This document shows, piece after piece, positions 45,560 through 54,049 of a stretch of DNA of 64,000 nt. The position numbers were made by a program, and so were the translations under genes. Positions within the stretch are counted from its first letter, which is position 1; the number at the start of each line of letters is the position of its first letter. The stretch is taken from contig NZ_JAVSJA010000001.1 in assembly GCF_032027425.1 (NCBI RefSeq), forward strand, positions 2,741,501-2,805,500. Reading direction: 5' to 3'. The DNA comes from Microcystis wesenbergii NRERC-220. Its GTDB lineage: Bacteria > Cyanobacteriota > Cyanobacteriia > Cyanobacteriales > Microcystaceae. The notes under the pieces were generated by a model, which saw only the letters and a list, made by a program, of their open reading frames with translations, searched no databases and was not told the origin of the DNA.

Positions 45560-46429
45560 ATGCTCTTAGGTTTTGTCTTTCAGTCTCCCGGCCCCGTCCT
45601 CTGGGAGATCGGACCGATTCCGGTGCTCGGACCGATTTCGGTGCGCTGGTATGGATTTCTGATTGCTATGGCGGTATTATTGGGTGTCACCCTCTCCCAG
45701 TACCTAGCCCAAAAAAGAGCGATCAATCCCGATTTAATCGCTGATTTGGCCATTTGGTTAGTAGTGGGGGCTATACCTGCAGCCCGTCTGTACTATGTTC
45801 TCTTTCAGTGGCAAGAATACGCGCAAAATCCTGCCGATATTATCGCCATTTGGAAGGGAGGTATCGCTATTCACGGGGCAATTATCGGGGGTTTGCTGGC
45901 AGCCCTAATCTTTGCTCGCATTAATCGGGTTTCTCTTTGGCAATTACTCGATCTGGTGGCACCTTCAGTTATTCTCGGTCAAGCGATCGGACGTTGGGGT
46001 AACTTTTTTAATTCGGAAGCTTTTGGCAGTCCGACTAATTTACCTTGGAAGTTGTTTATTCCTCCGGCTAGTCGTCCTTTAGAATATATCACCGTCGATT
46101 ATTTTCACCCCACCTTTCTCTACGAATCTCTCTGGAATCTGGCAGTTTTTGCCCTACTCATCTATCTATTTTTCTGGGGTTTAAAACACCCTAGTAAATT
46201 AAAAATTGGCACCCTTACCCTAGTCTATTTTATCGCCTACAGTCTAGGTAGATTCTGGATCGAGGGACTACGCACCGATAGTTTAATGTTTGGACCTCTG
46301 AAAATGGCGCAAATAATTAGTTTAGGAGCGATCGCTGTCGGTCTTTTCGGTTTATTCTGGTTATATAAACTGCAGCGTCCTTTACCGGATGTGGTGGCGA
46401 CCGTCAGTTATAATCAAAAGTTACCCTAG
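45560..46429 (+). CDS. lgt: Phosphatidylglycerol-prolipoprotein diacylglyceryl transferase
   Basis: The 289-residue membrane protein has about seven TM helices and the Lgt signature [13 protein letters not shown] with essential arginine, plus [11 protein letters not shown] (with His) and [10 protein letters not shown] near the C-terminus. It adds diacylglycerol to the lipobox cysteine. It starts 12 bases upstream of an ABC permease gene's start region, but the two functions are unrelated. Confidence 0.95.
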   Translation: MLLGFVFQSPGPVLWEIGPIPVLGPISVRWYGFLIAMAVLLGVTLSQYLAQKRAINPDLIADLAIWLVVGAIPAARLYYVLFQWQEYAQNPADIIAIWKGGIAIHGAIIGGLLAALIFARINRVSLWQLLDLVAPSVILGQAIGRWGNFFNSEAFGSPTNLPWKLFIPPASRPLEYITVDYFHPTFLYESLWNLAVFALLIYLFFWGLKHPSKLKIGTLTLVYFIAYSLGRFWIEGLRTDSLMFGPLKMAQIISLGAIAVGLFGLFWLYKLQRPLPDVVATVSYNQKLP

Positions 46430-46441
46430 CCAACCCTGACA

Positions 46442-47392
46442 ATGGATCTAGTAACGATTTTTCAACAGGTTTTAAACGGTTTATCGATCGGTAGTGTCTA
46501 TGCTATTTTTGCCCTCGGTTACACTTTGATTTTTTCCATTCTAGGAATTATCAATTTTGCCCATGGCGCAATTTTTACCCTCGGAGCCTATTTTACCTAC
46601 GCTCTAGCGGGGGGAGTTTTCGGTTTTAATGGTTTATTAGCTAATGCCAAATTACCCTTTTCCTTACCCTTTTTTTTAGCACTCTTGCTAGGCTGTATCC
46701 TTTCAGGTTTCACCTCGGTTCTTCTGGAAAGATTGGCCTTTAAACCTCTCCGGGTAAGGGGTTCCGATTCCCTCTTAACCTTGGTTTCTAGCCTAGGAGC
46801 AGCCGTGGTGATTGTCAATGTCATTCAATACTTATTCGGGGCAGAAATTTATACTTTTCCCGATGGGATTTATGGCAATCTTCCCCCCGCAATTAATTTT
46901 GGTACAGCCGATCGCCCCGTGGCAATTCGCACAATTCAGATTATTATTTTTCTGGTTTCAGCAGTGATGGTAGCTTTACTGACTTATTGGGTTAATTTCA
47001 CCAAAATGGGCAAAGCTTTACAAGCGGTAGCTGAAGATGTCACCACTGCCAGTTTGTTGGGGATCAATCCCGAAAAATTTATCGTGATTACCTTTTTTAT
47101 TAGTGGTGCCTTGGCAGGTTTAGCAGGAACTTTAGTCGGTTCTAGTGTTAGTATCGCCGGTCCCTATTTCGGTATTGCTTTCGGATTAAAAGGTTTAGGA
47201 GTGATCGTTTTAGGGGGATTGGGAAGTATCCCCGGAGCGGTCATCGGTGGTTTATTATTGGGTATTGCCGAAGCTTTTGTTCCCGCAGAATATTCTGGTT
47301 ATCGAGAGGCGATAGCTTTTGCTATTCTCTTTATTATGTTGTTAGTTCGTCCCCAGGGTTTACTAGGCAGAAAGTTAATTCAAAAAGTCTAA
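46442..47392 (+). CDS. Branched-chain/neutral amino-acid ABC transporter permease (LivH/Nat type)
   Basis: The 316-residue protein has eight or so TM helices and LivH family landmarks: LSIGSVYAIFALGYTLIFSI, INFAHGAIFTLGAY, the cytoplasmic EAA-like loop MGKALQAVAEDVTTASLLGIN and GLGSIPGAVIGGLLLG. In cyanobacteria such permeases belong to the neutral amino-acid (Nat) system. Its binding protein, partner permease and ATPases are not in the window, so it is encoded apart, as Nat genes often are. Confidence 0.88.
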   Translation: MDLVTIFQQVLNGLSIGSVYAIFALGYTLIFSILGIINFAHGAIFTLGAYFTYALAGGVFGFNGLLANAKLPFSLPFFLALLLGCILSGFTSVLLERLAFKPLRVRGSDSLLTLVSSLGAAVVIVNVIQYLFGAEIYTFPDGIYGNLPPAINFGTADRPVAIRTIQIIIFLVSAVMVALLTYWVNFTKMGKALQAVAEDVTTASLLGINPEKFIVITFFISGALAGLAGTLVGSSVSIAGPYFGIAFGLKGLGVIVLGGLGSIPGAVIGGLLLGIAEAFVPAEYSGYREAIAFAILFIMLLVRPQGLLGRKLIQKV

Positions 47393-47398
47393 GTCGGT

Positions 47399-48397
47399 TT
47401 AATTGGCCCCGAGAAAAACTGTTTTTCCCGACAAAGAAGATTGATAGGCAGCATAAGCCACTTCTAGGGCATAAAGACTGGCTTGGGGAGTAACATAGAG
47501 AGGAACCCGATCGAACAGATAATCTAGCACCATGGCGGTATCTTTGGCAAAAAGACCGCGACGGGTTTCCACTTCTAAAGCTTGGCTACCTTCACTATTA
47601 ATTAACTGCCCTTTTTCTCCTTCAAAAATTAAGCTACCCCCCTCACCATGAATAGTGAAAGTTCGCTCACTTTGCCAAAAAACTTCGCCTTTGCCGTAGG
47701 TAACTTCGGCAATTAGGCCATTTTTAAATAATAACTGCGCCTCACACAAACAGGCCAGAAAATAATCGGATTCTGGGGCATTCCAATAACGACAATGACA
47801 GGATACGGACTCCACTTCCCCAAATAAATTAGTAAAGCGATGGATACGAGAAAGGGCCGCAATCAAAGGAAACCCGAATAAATCCCGATGAAATGTCCAG
47901 CGCCGGGGTGCCGGTCTGCCTGGGACGATCGTGGTATAACGGGCTAGATGGATATTGCCGAGGGTGGCTAAATACTGCTGTTGGGTTTGATGCAGTCCCC
48001 CCAAAAGTTCAATATGTTCGACGTGCAGTAATTTCTTCTCGGTTTCGGCTAGGGTGATTAATTCTGCTGCCGCCGCCGGGTGGAAAGCCAGGGGATACTC
48101 GACGATAACGTGCTTACCTGATTTTAAGGCCGTACGGGCGATCGAGGCATGGGCCTGATTAACGTTGGCAATGACAATCAGATCGAGATCGGGATGGCTG
48201 GCAAGGCTTAGTGCCGAATCTAGGGCAGAAATTTGGTATTTTTGCGAGAAATTAGCGATCGATTCGGGACTATTACCGCTAACATACAGAAGCTGGGCGC
48301 GATCATCGGCTTGCCAGCTTTCAGCGCGACGTTGAGCGGCGAACCCTGTCCCAACTATACCAATTTTCAGGGGATGATTAGAAGTCATCGGGGGCAT
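47399..48397 (-). CDS. bvdR: Biliverdin reductase BvdR (Gfo/Idh/MocA family)
   Basis: The 332-residue protein has an N-terminal Rossmann fold with GIVGTGFAAQRRAE, then HVIVEYPLA and LLHVEHIELLGGLHQ, and FGFPLIAALSRIHRFTNLFG. The whole pattern matches the cyanobacterial biliverdin-IX-alpha reductase group, which reduces biliverdin to bilirubin with NADPH and affects phycobilisome assembly, more than general sugar dehydrogenases. ATGs at 48397 and 48388 are both possible. It is convergent with the permease gene, with six bases between them. Confidence 0.88.
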   Translation of the reverse strand: MPPMTSNHPLKIGIVGTGFAAQRRAESWQADDRAQLLYVSGNSPESIANFSQKYQISALDSALSLASHPDLDLIVIANVNQAHASIARTALKSGKHVIVEYPLAFHPAAAAELITLAETEKKLLHVEHIELLGGLHQTQQQYLATLGNIHLARYTTIVPGRPAPRRWTFHRDLFGFPLIAALSRIHRFTNLFGEVESVSCHCRYWNAPESDYFLACLCEAQLLFKNGLIAEVTYGKGEVFWQSERTFTIHGEGGSLIFEGEKGQLINSEGSQALEVETRRGLFAKDTAMVLDYLFDRVPLYVTPQASLYALEVAYAAYQSSLSGKTVFLGAN

Positions 48398-48735
48398 TCT
48401 GGCGACATTAATTATCGGGAAGTGGGGTGTGGGGTGTGGGGTACGGGGTACGGGGTACGGGGTGCGGGGCGTGGGGAGATAGGGGAGTGGGGAGATAGGG
48501 GAGTGGGGAGATAGGGGAATTTCAACTAATACCCCAAAACCCTAAAACCCCAACTCTCAACTCCTGAATACCGTCTCCTGAATACTTTCTACAGCAATTC
48601 TGCTTTTCCTAGCTTTATCTTGGCAATTAACTCATCTATTATCTCAAAAATAGCGCCCTAAAAGATGTGGGAGGGTGAATTCATATTTTAAATGGGCAAC
48701 GCCAATTTTTTGCTCCTGTTTAGGCCCCAGATCTT
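48398..48735 (+). repeat. Spacer with G-rich tandem repeats
   Basis: GGGGTGTGGGGTACGG-like and GGAGATAGGGGAGTG-like units fill 48419-48519, followed by CTCCTGAATAC repeats near 48560-48590. No gene is seen in the rest. Confidence 0.75.
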
Positions 48736-49011
48736 CTAAACCGCGATCGGTTGTCGGGGAGCATGACGACTAGGGGAAACCACCACGGGAGTTGGCGACA
48801 CTGTACAGGTTAATTCTAGAGACTGTTCTAAACTAACCACCCGATTGAGTTGTTGCCATTCAGTACTAAAAGGAGGCATCGCTAGAGCGCAGGCTTTCCA
48901 ATGAGCTTCGACGGGAACATCTAGTTGTTGACAAGTGCCACCGCGCCGACCTTGGGTTTGATAGTATCGGCAGTATCGACAGGAAGAAGTAAGAAAGTTT
49001 GCGGCTTGCAT
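48736..49011 (-). CDS. Small cysteine-motif protein, unknown function
   Basis: The 91-residue protein has CRYCRYYQTQGRRGGTCQQL (C11, C14, C27) and W-K-A-C-A-L-A-M-P-P-F (C41) in its first half, a spacing that could hold a metal ion or Fe-S cluster. The second half is polar and rich in Val, Pro and Ser. Similar short cysteine proteins occur in cyanobacteria without known function. The start ATG at 49011 lies just after AAAGCCAACCC without a strong ribosome-binding site. Confidence 0.65.
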   Translation of the reverse strand: MQAANFLTSSCRYCRYYQTQGRRGGTCQQLDVPVEAHWKACALAMPPFSTEWQQLNRVVSLEQSLELTCTVSPTPVVVSPSRHAPRQPIAV

Positions 49012-49399
49012 GGGTTGGCTTTAAAAGGAAGATGATTATAAGGAACTCAAGGGATGACTCTCTTTTTGCTCTGTGTAATATTGTCCTACCCTGTGCCAAG
49101 GGTATTTTCCTGACTAGCATAGCTAGAACTGATATGCCATATAGTTTCTAGTGATCCCCAAAAAAAATTTTATTTTTAGAATCTTTTAATAGTTACTTTG
49201 CAAAAAGCAGCACTGTCTCAAAACTGAAGAGTTTAACTCAGTTGTGTCCGATGTTATTGGGTCTAGTATCAGCAATAACAGAACGGGGATCAAGCCTTAA
49301 CTAGACAGAATTGATAAATACAGGTTCAATTAAGACAGAAAAGATCGGCAAATCGATTCCTGACTCAAAACCACTCTTTCCACAAGACTATAAAAAAAT
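49012..49399 (-). other. Spacer between two minus-strand genes
   Basis: Some 390 bases of AT-rich sequence without an ORF or repeat that I can assign. It should carry the promoter of the small cysteine protein gene. Confidence 0.3.
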
Positions 49400-49948
49400 T
49401 TAATCTTTTACTCCGCCCGACTGGGCAAAACAAAAAGCACAACATTGCCAACGCTCAAGCTCTCCGGAGGGACTGGGAGACTGACAACGAGGACAAATCG
49501 GCCAAGATCGGGTTCTATGAACTATTTTCTGGCTCCAACTCTCTAAACCGTCCGGTTGCTGGGGATTTTCTGGCGGTTTTTCTGGGACAACATAACTAGG
49601 ATGATCTCTGAGGGAATTAGGTGCGATCGCTTCTAGCGGAATTAACTGACTATCTTGCTGCCAACGGGCAGCAGAAAAGCGGATATCGCTCAAGGGAGTC
49701 TCTAACTTACTATTAAGCCGTTTTAATAAGCTATAGCGTTGTAAAGACAATTCCTGTGCTAAAGCAGCGCTACTGGTAGCCACCGATAAAACCCCGCGAT
49801 TGAGGGAAAAAGGCCGGGTTTGCTCGAGCAGACGGGGATTAATAATTTTTGGCCATAATTGCAGCACTTGATCATAGTGGCGATATTCTTCCCAACCCGC
49901 CTGTTGAGTAATAGTCGCCAAAATTTTGGCAAGAGAATGTAAAGACAT
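49400..49948 (-). CDS. DciA-like (DUF721) protein with C-terminal zinc finger
   Basis: The 182-residue protein has the DUF721 N-terminal KH-like domain (LAKILATITQQAGWEEYRHYDQVLQLWPKIINPRLLEQTRP, then LSVATSSAALAQELSLQRYSLLKRLN), a linker, and a C-terminal CPRCQSPSPSGELERWQCC plus AFC cluster that looks like a zinc ribbon. DciA proteins load the replicative helicase in most bacteria. The added zinc ribbon is typical of cyanobacterial members. Function is inferred from family. Confidence 0.8.
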   Translation of the reverse strand: MSLHSLAKILATITQQAGWEEYRHYDQVLQLWPKIINPRLLEQTRPFSLNRGVLSVATSSAALAQELSLQRYSLLKRLNSKLETPLSDIRFSAARWQQDSQLIPLEAIAPNSLRDHPSYVVPEKPPENPQQPDGLESWSQKIVHRTRSWPICPRCQSPSPSGELERWQCCAFCFAQSGGVKD

Positions 49949-50042
49949 CTGGAAAATCTAGGGGATACCACGCTACACTGGGACGAAAAAACCTGCTAAC
50001 TTTTCAGCATAACCTTTAATATCCTTGCCCTAGATATCCGCC

Positions 50043-50933
50043 ATGAAATCCGATCAATCCCCATCCCCCCAAGATTCCCCTCTCTCGATCGTCCATCAAC
50101 CCAGTTCAGCCATTGATCCCGCTCAGGAACCAGAACACCTGGAAGCCGCTATTATTAACGTCTATCCCCCAGCTAAAGATGTCTTTTTTACCCCTTGGGG
50201 TATCGGGGCAATGGCGATCTTTTTAATTGCTAATATTCTCCTCAGTCTCAATCAATGGTTAACCACCACCCCCCCCACCCCGAGGAAAGCTGAGAATTCC
50301 CTGCTGGGGCATCGCAAAAATAACTCCCGCCACCTCGATCGATTGATAGCGATCGCTCGTCCAGTGCAGAAAACTCCTCAAACCAGTCCGATCGCTAATA
50401 TTCCCGCTCCTCCCGTTAAAACTAGCCCGATAACTAATATTACCGCCCCACCAGTGGTTCAGAGTCCCCCCACCGCTAGAAATCTGACTAATGCCCTCTT
50501 ACCCCCGAATCCGCCACCGTCCCTGATGCCGGCCCATCAATTACCCGTCAGTAAGATCGAGCAATCTTTACCCGTCGCCCCCCCGGACCCCGCTACCCCG
50601 CCCGTATCTTCCCTAGTTTCCGCACCACCGCCACCACCGCCCCAAGTCACCCCCGTCCCCTCTCCGGCGGTCATTAACGAACGAATGTTAGAGGAATTGC
50701 GCCAAAGAGAAGAATCACCCGCTAATTTACCCTTTTTTCAACGGGAAAAAGCCCGTCGCTTGGCCAATCAAAACCCACAGGATGCGGCGGAGTTAATGAA
50801 ACAGTTACCGCCAGAATTACAAGTAGCCCCTTCTCCCAGTAGTCCGCCACCTTCAGAAACAGCCGATCCCTCCCAGTCCCCCGTCCCTAGTTCTATCATT
50901 ATTGATAGGAGCGGCACTTCGGTAAACTATTAG
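50043..50933 (+). CDS. Proline-rich single-pass membrane protein, unknown function
   Basis: The 296-residue protein has an acidic/polar N-terminus (1-45), a membrane helix (about 53-73, WGIGAMAIFLIANILLSLNQW) and a long Pro/Ala/Ser-rich segment (75-215) with PPAPPV-like runs. A short charged region (FFQREKARRLANQNPQDAAELMKQLPPELQ) precedes the tail. It ends 22 bases upstream of the first PspA-like gene and is likely co-transcribed with it, so it may be a membrane partner. No family is recognised. Confidence 0.7.
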   Translation: MKSDQSPSPQDSPLSIVHQPSSAIDPAQEPEHLEAAIINVYPPAKDVFFTPWGIGAMAIFLIANILLSLNQWLTTTPPTPRKAENSLLGHRKNNSRHLDRLIAIARPVQKTPQTSPIANIPAPPVKTSPITNITAPPVVQSPPTARNLTNALLPPNPPPSLMPAHQLPVSKIEQSLPVAPPDPATPPVSSLVSAPPPPPPQVTPVPSPAVINERMLEELRQREESPANLPFFQREKARRLANQNPQDAAELMKQLPPELQVAPSPSSPPPSETADPSQSPVPSSIIIDRSGTSVNY

Positions 50934-50955
50934 GGTTGGTATCGGGAGGACGGCA

Positions 50956-51612
50956 ATGGGTTTGTTAGATCGCATGGGCCAAGCAATTCGCGCCCAAGTC
51001 AATAGTCTGATTCAGGAAAACCAAGATCCAGAAAAACTGCTGGAAAAGGCGATCTTGGAGATGGAAGGGGAATTGATACAAATGCGACAAGCCCTGGCGG
51101 CGGCCGTCGCTACCCAGAAACGCACCGAGCGCCAACGACAACAACAGGAAAAAGCGGCCCAAACTTGGCACGAACGCGCCCAATTAGCCCTACATCACGG
51201 TAACGAGCAACTCGCCCGCCAAGCTCTCAGCCAATGGCAAACCTATCAAAGTCAGATCGCCCCCCTACAAATCTCCCTGCAACAACAGACGGCTATTATA
51301 CAAAAATTAAAGAAAGAACTCTTGACAATTGAACGCAAATATGCTGAGATGAAAGCACAGAAAAGCCTTTATGTGGCCAGATTGCGATCGGCGAGTGCCA
51401 GTCAAAAAGCTCAAGAAATTATGGGCAGTTTGAACAGCAGTCAGATGGGGACTATTTTCGAGAAATTAGAAGCAAAAGTCCTAGAAGCCGAATCCCAAGC
51501 CGATTTAATCCAGTATAAAGACCCCTTAGAGCGACAATTCCAAGATTTGGAGGGACAAAAACAAATTGAAGCCGAATTACTCAAGTTAAAACAAGAAAAC
51601 TTGGATGGGTGA
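50956..51612 (+). CDS. PspA/IM30 family protein, paralogue 1
   Basis: The 218-residue protein starts with the amphipathic helix MGLLDRMGQAIRAQVNSLIQ, followed by DPEKLLEKAILEM, the long coiled-coil hairpin (about 30-150) and later helices, but stops before the C-terminal tail seen in Vipp1. PspA/IM30 proteins are ESCRT-III-like, binding and remodelling membranes. This copy is diverged (LALHHGNEQLARQALSQW) and carries GGGAGGACGG just ahead of its ATG. It may be a PspA-like stress protein beside the Vipp1 gene. Confidence 0.88.
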   Translation: MGLLDRMGQAIRAQVNSLIQENQDPEKLLEKAILEMEGELIQMRQALAAAVATQKRTERQRQQQEKAAQTWHERAQLALHHGNEQLARQALSQWQTYQSQIAPLQISLQQQTAIIQKLKKELLTIERKYAEMKAQKSLYVARLRSASASQKAQEIMGSLNSSQMGTIFEKLEAKVLEAESQADLIQYKDPLERQFQDLEGQKQIEAELLKLKQENLDG

Positions 51613-51839
51613 TAGGGAATTATAAATTATGAATTATGAATTATGAAGTGGGGTGTAGGGTGTGGGGAGAAAAAAGCTGTCTCCTGTCTCCTGACTCTTG
51701 ACTGTTGACTCCTAACTCCTAACTCCTATCCCCTATCCTAGCTCTCGTGGTTTATATTGGATAATAAGCCGTTAGGCAAGATAGGAAATTTTAAGAACAG
51801 TTAACTGATTTAGTACACACCGAGAGGAACAAGAGCGTC
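51613..51839 (+). repeat. Spacer with tandem repeats upstream of vipp1
   Basis: ATTATGA, GGGTGTAGGG and CTAACTC/CTCCTGA tandem units occupy 51625-51735. The vipp1 promoter should lie in the last 100 bases; AGAGGAAC precedes its ATG. Confidence 0.7.
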
Positions 51840-52613
51840 ATGGGTTTATTCGATCGCCTTAGCCGAGTTGTCCGAGCTAACCTCAATGATATGGTGAGCA
51901 AGGCTGAAGATCCAGAAAAAATGCTGGAACAAGCTGTCAGTGAGATGCAAGAGGATCTAGTACAGGTACGTCAAGCGGTTGCTAGAGCGATCGCTGAACA
52001 ACGACAAACGGAACAAAAATACAGTAAAGACCAGTCAGAAGCCAATAAATGGGAACAAAGGGCCAAATTAGCCCTTTCTAAAGGGGATGAAAATCTCGCC
52101 AGGGAAGCTCTTAAGCGCAAGAAAGATTGCACAGAAACCGCCGCCATTCTCAAAAATCAACTGGATCAGCAAACGGTACAGGTAGATAGTCTGAGAAAAA
52201 ACTTGATCGCGCTCGAAAGTAAGATTTCTGAGGCAAAAACCAAGAAAAATATGTTAGTAGCTCGCTCCAGAGCCGCAAAAGCTAACGAAGAAATCCAAAA
52301 AACCCTCGGCAGTATCGATACTAGCAGTTCCGTGGGCGCTTTTGAGCGCATGGAAGAAAAAGTTATGCAGTTAGAAGCCCGTAGTCAAGCTTACGGTGAA
52401 TTGGGTGGCATCGGCATCGAAAATCAATTCGCTGCCCTAGAATCGGGTAGCGATGTGGATGATGAATTAGCACTGCTAAAAGCACAAATGTCCGGGGGAG
52501 CATTACCCGGTACAGCTTCTAGTCAACCCACTTTACCCCAAGCAACCACCGTCAGGGATTCGGCAGTGGATGCAGAATTAGAGGAATTGCGATCGAAGTT
52601 AAAAGAACTGTAA
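51840..52613 (+). CDS. vipp1: Vipp1/IM30 membrane-remodelling protein
   Basis: The 257-residue protein begins MGLFDRLSRVVRANLNDMVSKAEDPEKMLEQAV, the helix that binds membranes, followed by the long coiled-coil hairpin (about 30-145) and the ESCRT-III-like core. It has the C-terminal extension (about 215-257, RDSAVDAELEELRSKLKEL) that separates Vipp1 from PspA. Vipp1 rings maintain thylakoid membranes. It is the middle of three family genes; its last 215 bases and the start of its 3' flank are almost duplicated at the end of the next gene. Confidence 0.93.
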   Translation: MGLFDRLSRVVRANLNDMVSKAEDPEKMLEQAVSEMQEDLVQVRQAVARAIAEQRQTEQKYSKDQSEANKWEQRAKLALSKGDENLAREALKRKKDCTETAAILKNQLDQQTVQVDSLRKNLIALESKISEAKTKKNMLVARSRAAKANEEIQKTLGSIDTSSSVGAFERMEEKVMQLEARSQAYGELGGIGIENQFAALESGSDVDDELALLKAQMSGGALPGTASSQPTLPQATTVRDSAVDAELEELRSKLKEL

Positions 52614-52628
52614 AACTTTGAGAGCGTC

Positions 52629-52654
52629 GAGACGTACTATCTACGGTACGTCTC
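52629..52654 (+). terminator. Perfect stem-loop after vipp1
   Basis: GAGACGTAC and GTACGTCTC form a 9-bp perfect stem with an 8-nt loop, followed by TATTTATTAATTTTG. The T-run is broken, so it may be a terminator or an mRNA-stabilising hairpin. Confidence 0.6.
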
Positions 52655-52719
52655 TATTTATTAATTTTGTTGTTGAGATAGGGAATATTAATTGCTAGTC
52701 ATAATTAACCATCACTATT

Positions 52720-53694
52720 ATGCGGGATGATTTATCTAATTTACGTTCCTCAATTATCGAAGTAATTGCCTTACAAAAAAGAGCCGAACAACAGTACAAC
52801 CAAGCACAAGCTGAGGTTTTAAAATGGGAAGAAAGAGTTAAACTCGCTCTAGATAAAGGTGATAAGTCTCTGGCACAAGAAGCTAATATAAAGAAAAAAC
52901 ATCACATTAATACCGCAAATATTATTAAAAATCAACTGGAAAAACTGAATATCCAAGTTGATAAACTGAAAGAAAAATTGCCGATTTTAGAAAGAAAGAT
53001 TAACGAAAAAAGTATCGGCAGTATAGATACTAGCATTGACAAGGCGGTTTTTGAAGTCCCAGAGGGAAAAGTTAGACAATTGCAAGATCCTAGTCAAATT
53101 TATGACGAATTGGACGGGATGGCAATCGAAAAGAAATTACCAAGATTAGACATGGCCGAAATAATCACTTTACAAAAAAGAGCAGAACAACAATATAATC
53201 AAGAACTAGCGGAAATTTTAAAATGGGACAGGAGAGCTAAATTAGCTAGATATGAAGTAGATTATTCCCTTGTTAGAGAAGCTTTTAGACAAAAAGAGAA
53301 TCATATTAATATCGCCAATATCATCAAAAGTCAGATCGAACAAATTAAAACTCAAGTCGATACTTTACAAAAAAACTTAACTATTTTTGAGAATGGGAAC
53401 AATAGTATTTACCGTTCAGCTTTTGAGCGCATGGAAGCAAAATTTATCCAGTTAGAATCCAGTAGTCAAGTTGACGGTGAATTGGTTAACATCGGCATCG
53501 AAAATCAATTCGCTGCCCTAGAATCGGGTAGCGATGTGGATGATGAATTAGCACTGCTAAAAGCACAAATGTCCGGGGGAGCATTACCGGGTACAACTTC
53601 TAATCAAAGCAATTTACCCCCAGCAACTACCGTCAGGGATTCGGTAGTGGATGCAGAATTAGAGGAATTGCGATCGAAGTTAAAAGAACTGTAA
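52720..53694 (+). CDS. PspA/IM30 paralogue 3, rearranged and lacking the membrane helix
   Basis: The 324-residue protein lacks the N-terminal amphipathic helix and begins inside the coiled coil (MRDDLSNLRSSIIEVIALQK). The hairpin segment is present twice (ALQKRAEQQYNQAQAEVLKW at about 18 and TLQKRAEQQYNQELAEILKW at about 151). From about residue 252 it is almost identical in DNA to the end of vipp1, including 11 bases past the stop. This looks like a duplication plus gene conversion. It could poison or cap Vipp1 assemblies, or be decaying; the frame is intact. No strong ribosome-binding site precedes the ATG. Confidence 0.75.
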   Translation: MRDDLSNLRSSIIEVIALQKRAEQQYNQAQAEVLKWEERVKLALDKGDKSLAQEANIKKKHHINTANIIKNQLEKLNIQVDKLKEKLPILERKINEKSIGSIDTSIDKAVFEVPEGKVRQLQDPSQIYDELDGMAIEKKLPRLDMAEIITLQKRAEQQYNQELAEILKWDRRAKLARYEVDYSLVREAFRQKENHINIANIIKSQIEQIKTQVDTLQKNLTIFENGNNSIYRSAFERMEAKFIQLESSSQVDGELVNIGIENQFAALESGSDVDDELALLKAQMSGGALPGTTSNQSNLPPATTVRDSVVDAELEELRSKLKEL

Positions 53695-54049
53695 AACTTT
53701 GAGATTGTCGAGACGTATTACAGCCCTTCTCATAAAGATGAAGTATAATTTAATCTGGTATCTACGACCGAAGACCAGCTAATCTTAAGCGTTTCGGCGT
53801 TCCATAAAACGAAAATATTGTACCTCATCATTATAAAAAAATTCCCAAACAATGGCGCTCAAAACCCTTTAATTCTGAAGATAATCCTAAGATTCAGCCC
53901 GAAAAAGAGCCAGAAAGGTGAGGATAGCTAGGATGGAAGTGAAAAGCAATTTTGACTCGAAATTATCCCAAGGGATCGATCGCATTTAACGAAACCCTTA
54001 CCCCAACAGCATAAGACAAGAGAAGGACTTATTAAGGAGAAACCCAGCC
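53695..54049 (+). other. Spacer with family C repeat, upstream of pntA1
   Basis: Only the left arm of the vipp1-type hairpin (GAGACGTA) follows the third PspA-like gene. It is cut by a family C copy in inverse orientation (53715-53780, ATTACAGCCCTTCTC, then GGTATCTACGACCGAAGACC). The pntA1 promoter lies in the last 150 bases; AAGGAGAAA precedes its ATG. Confidence 0.55.
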
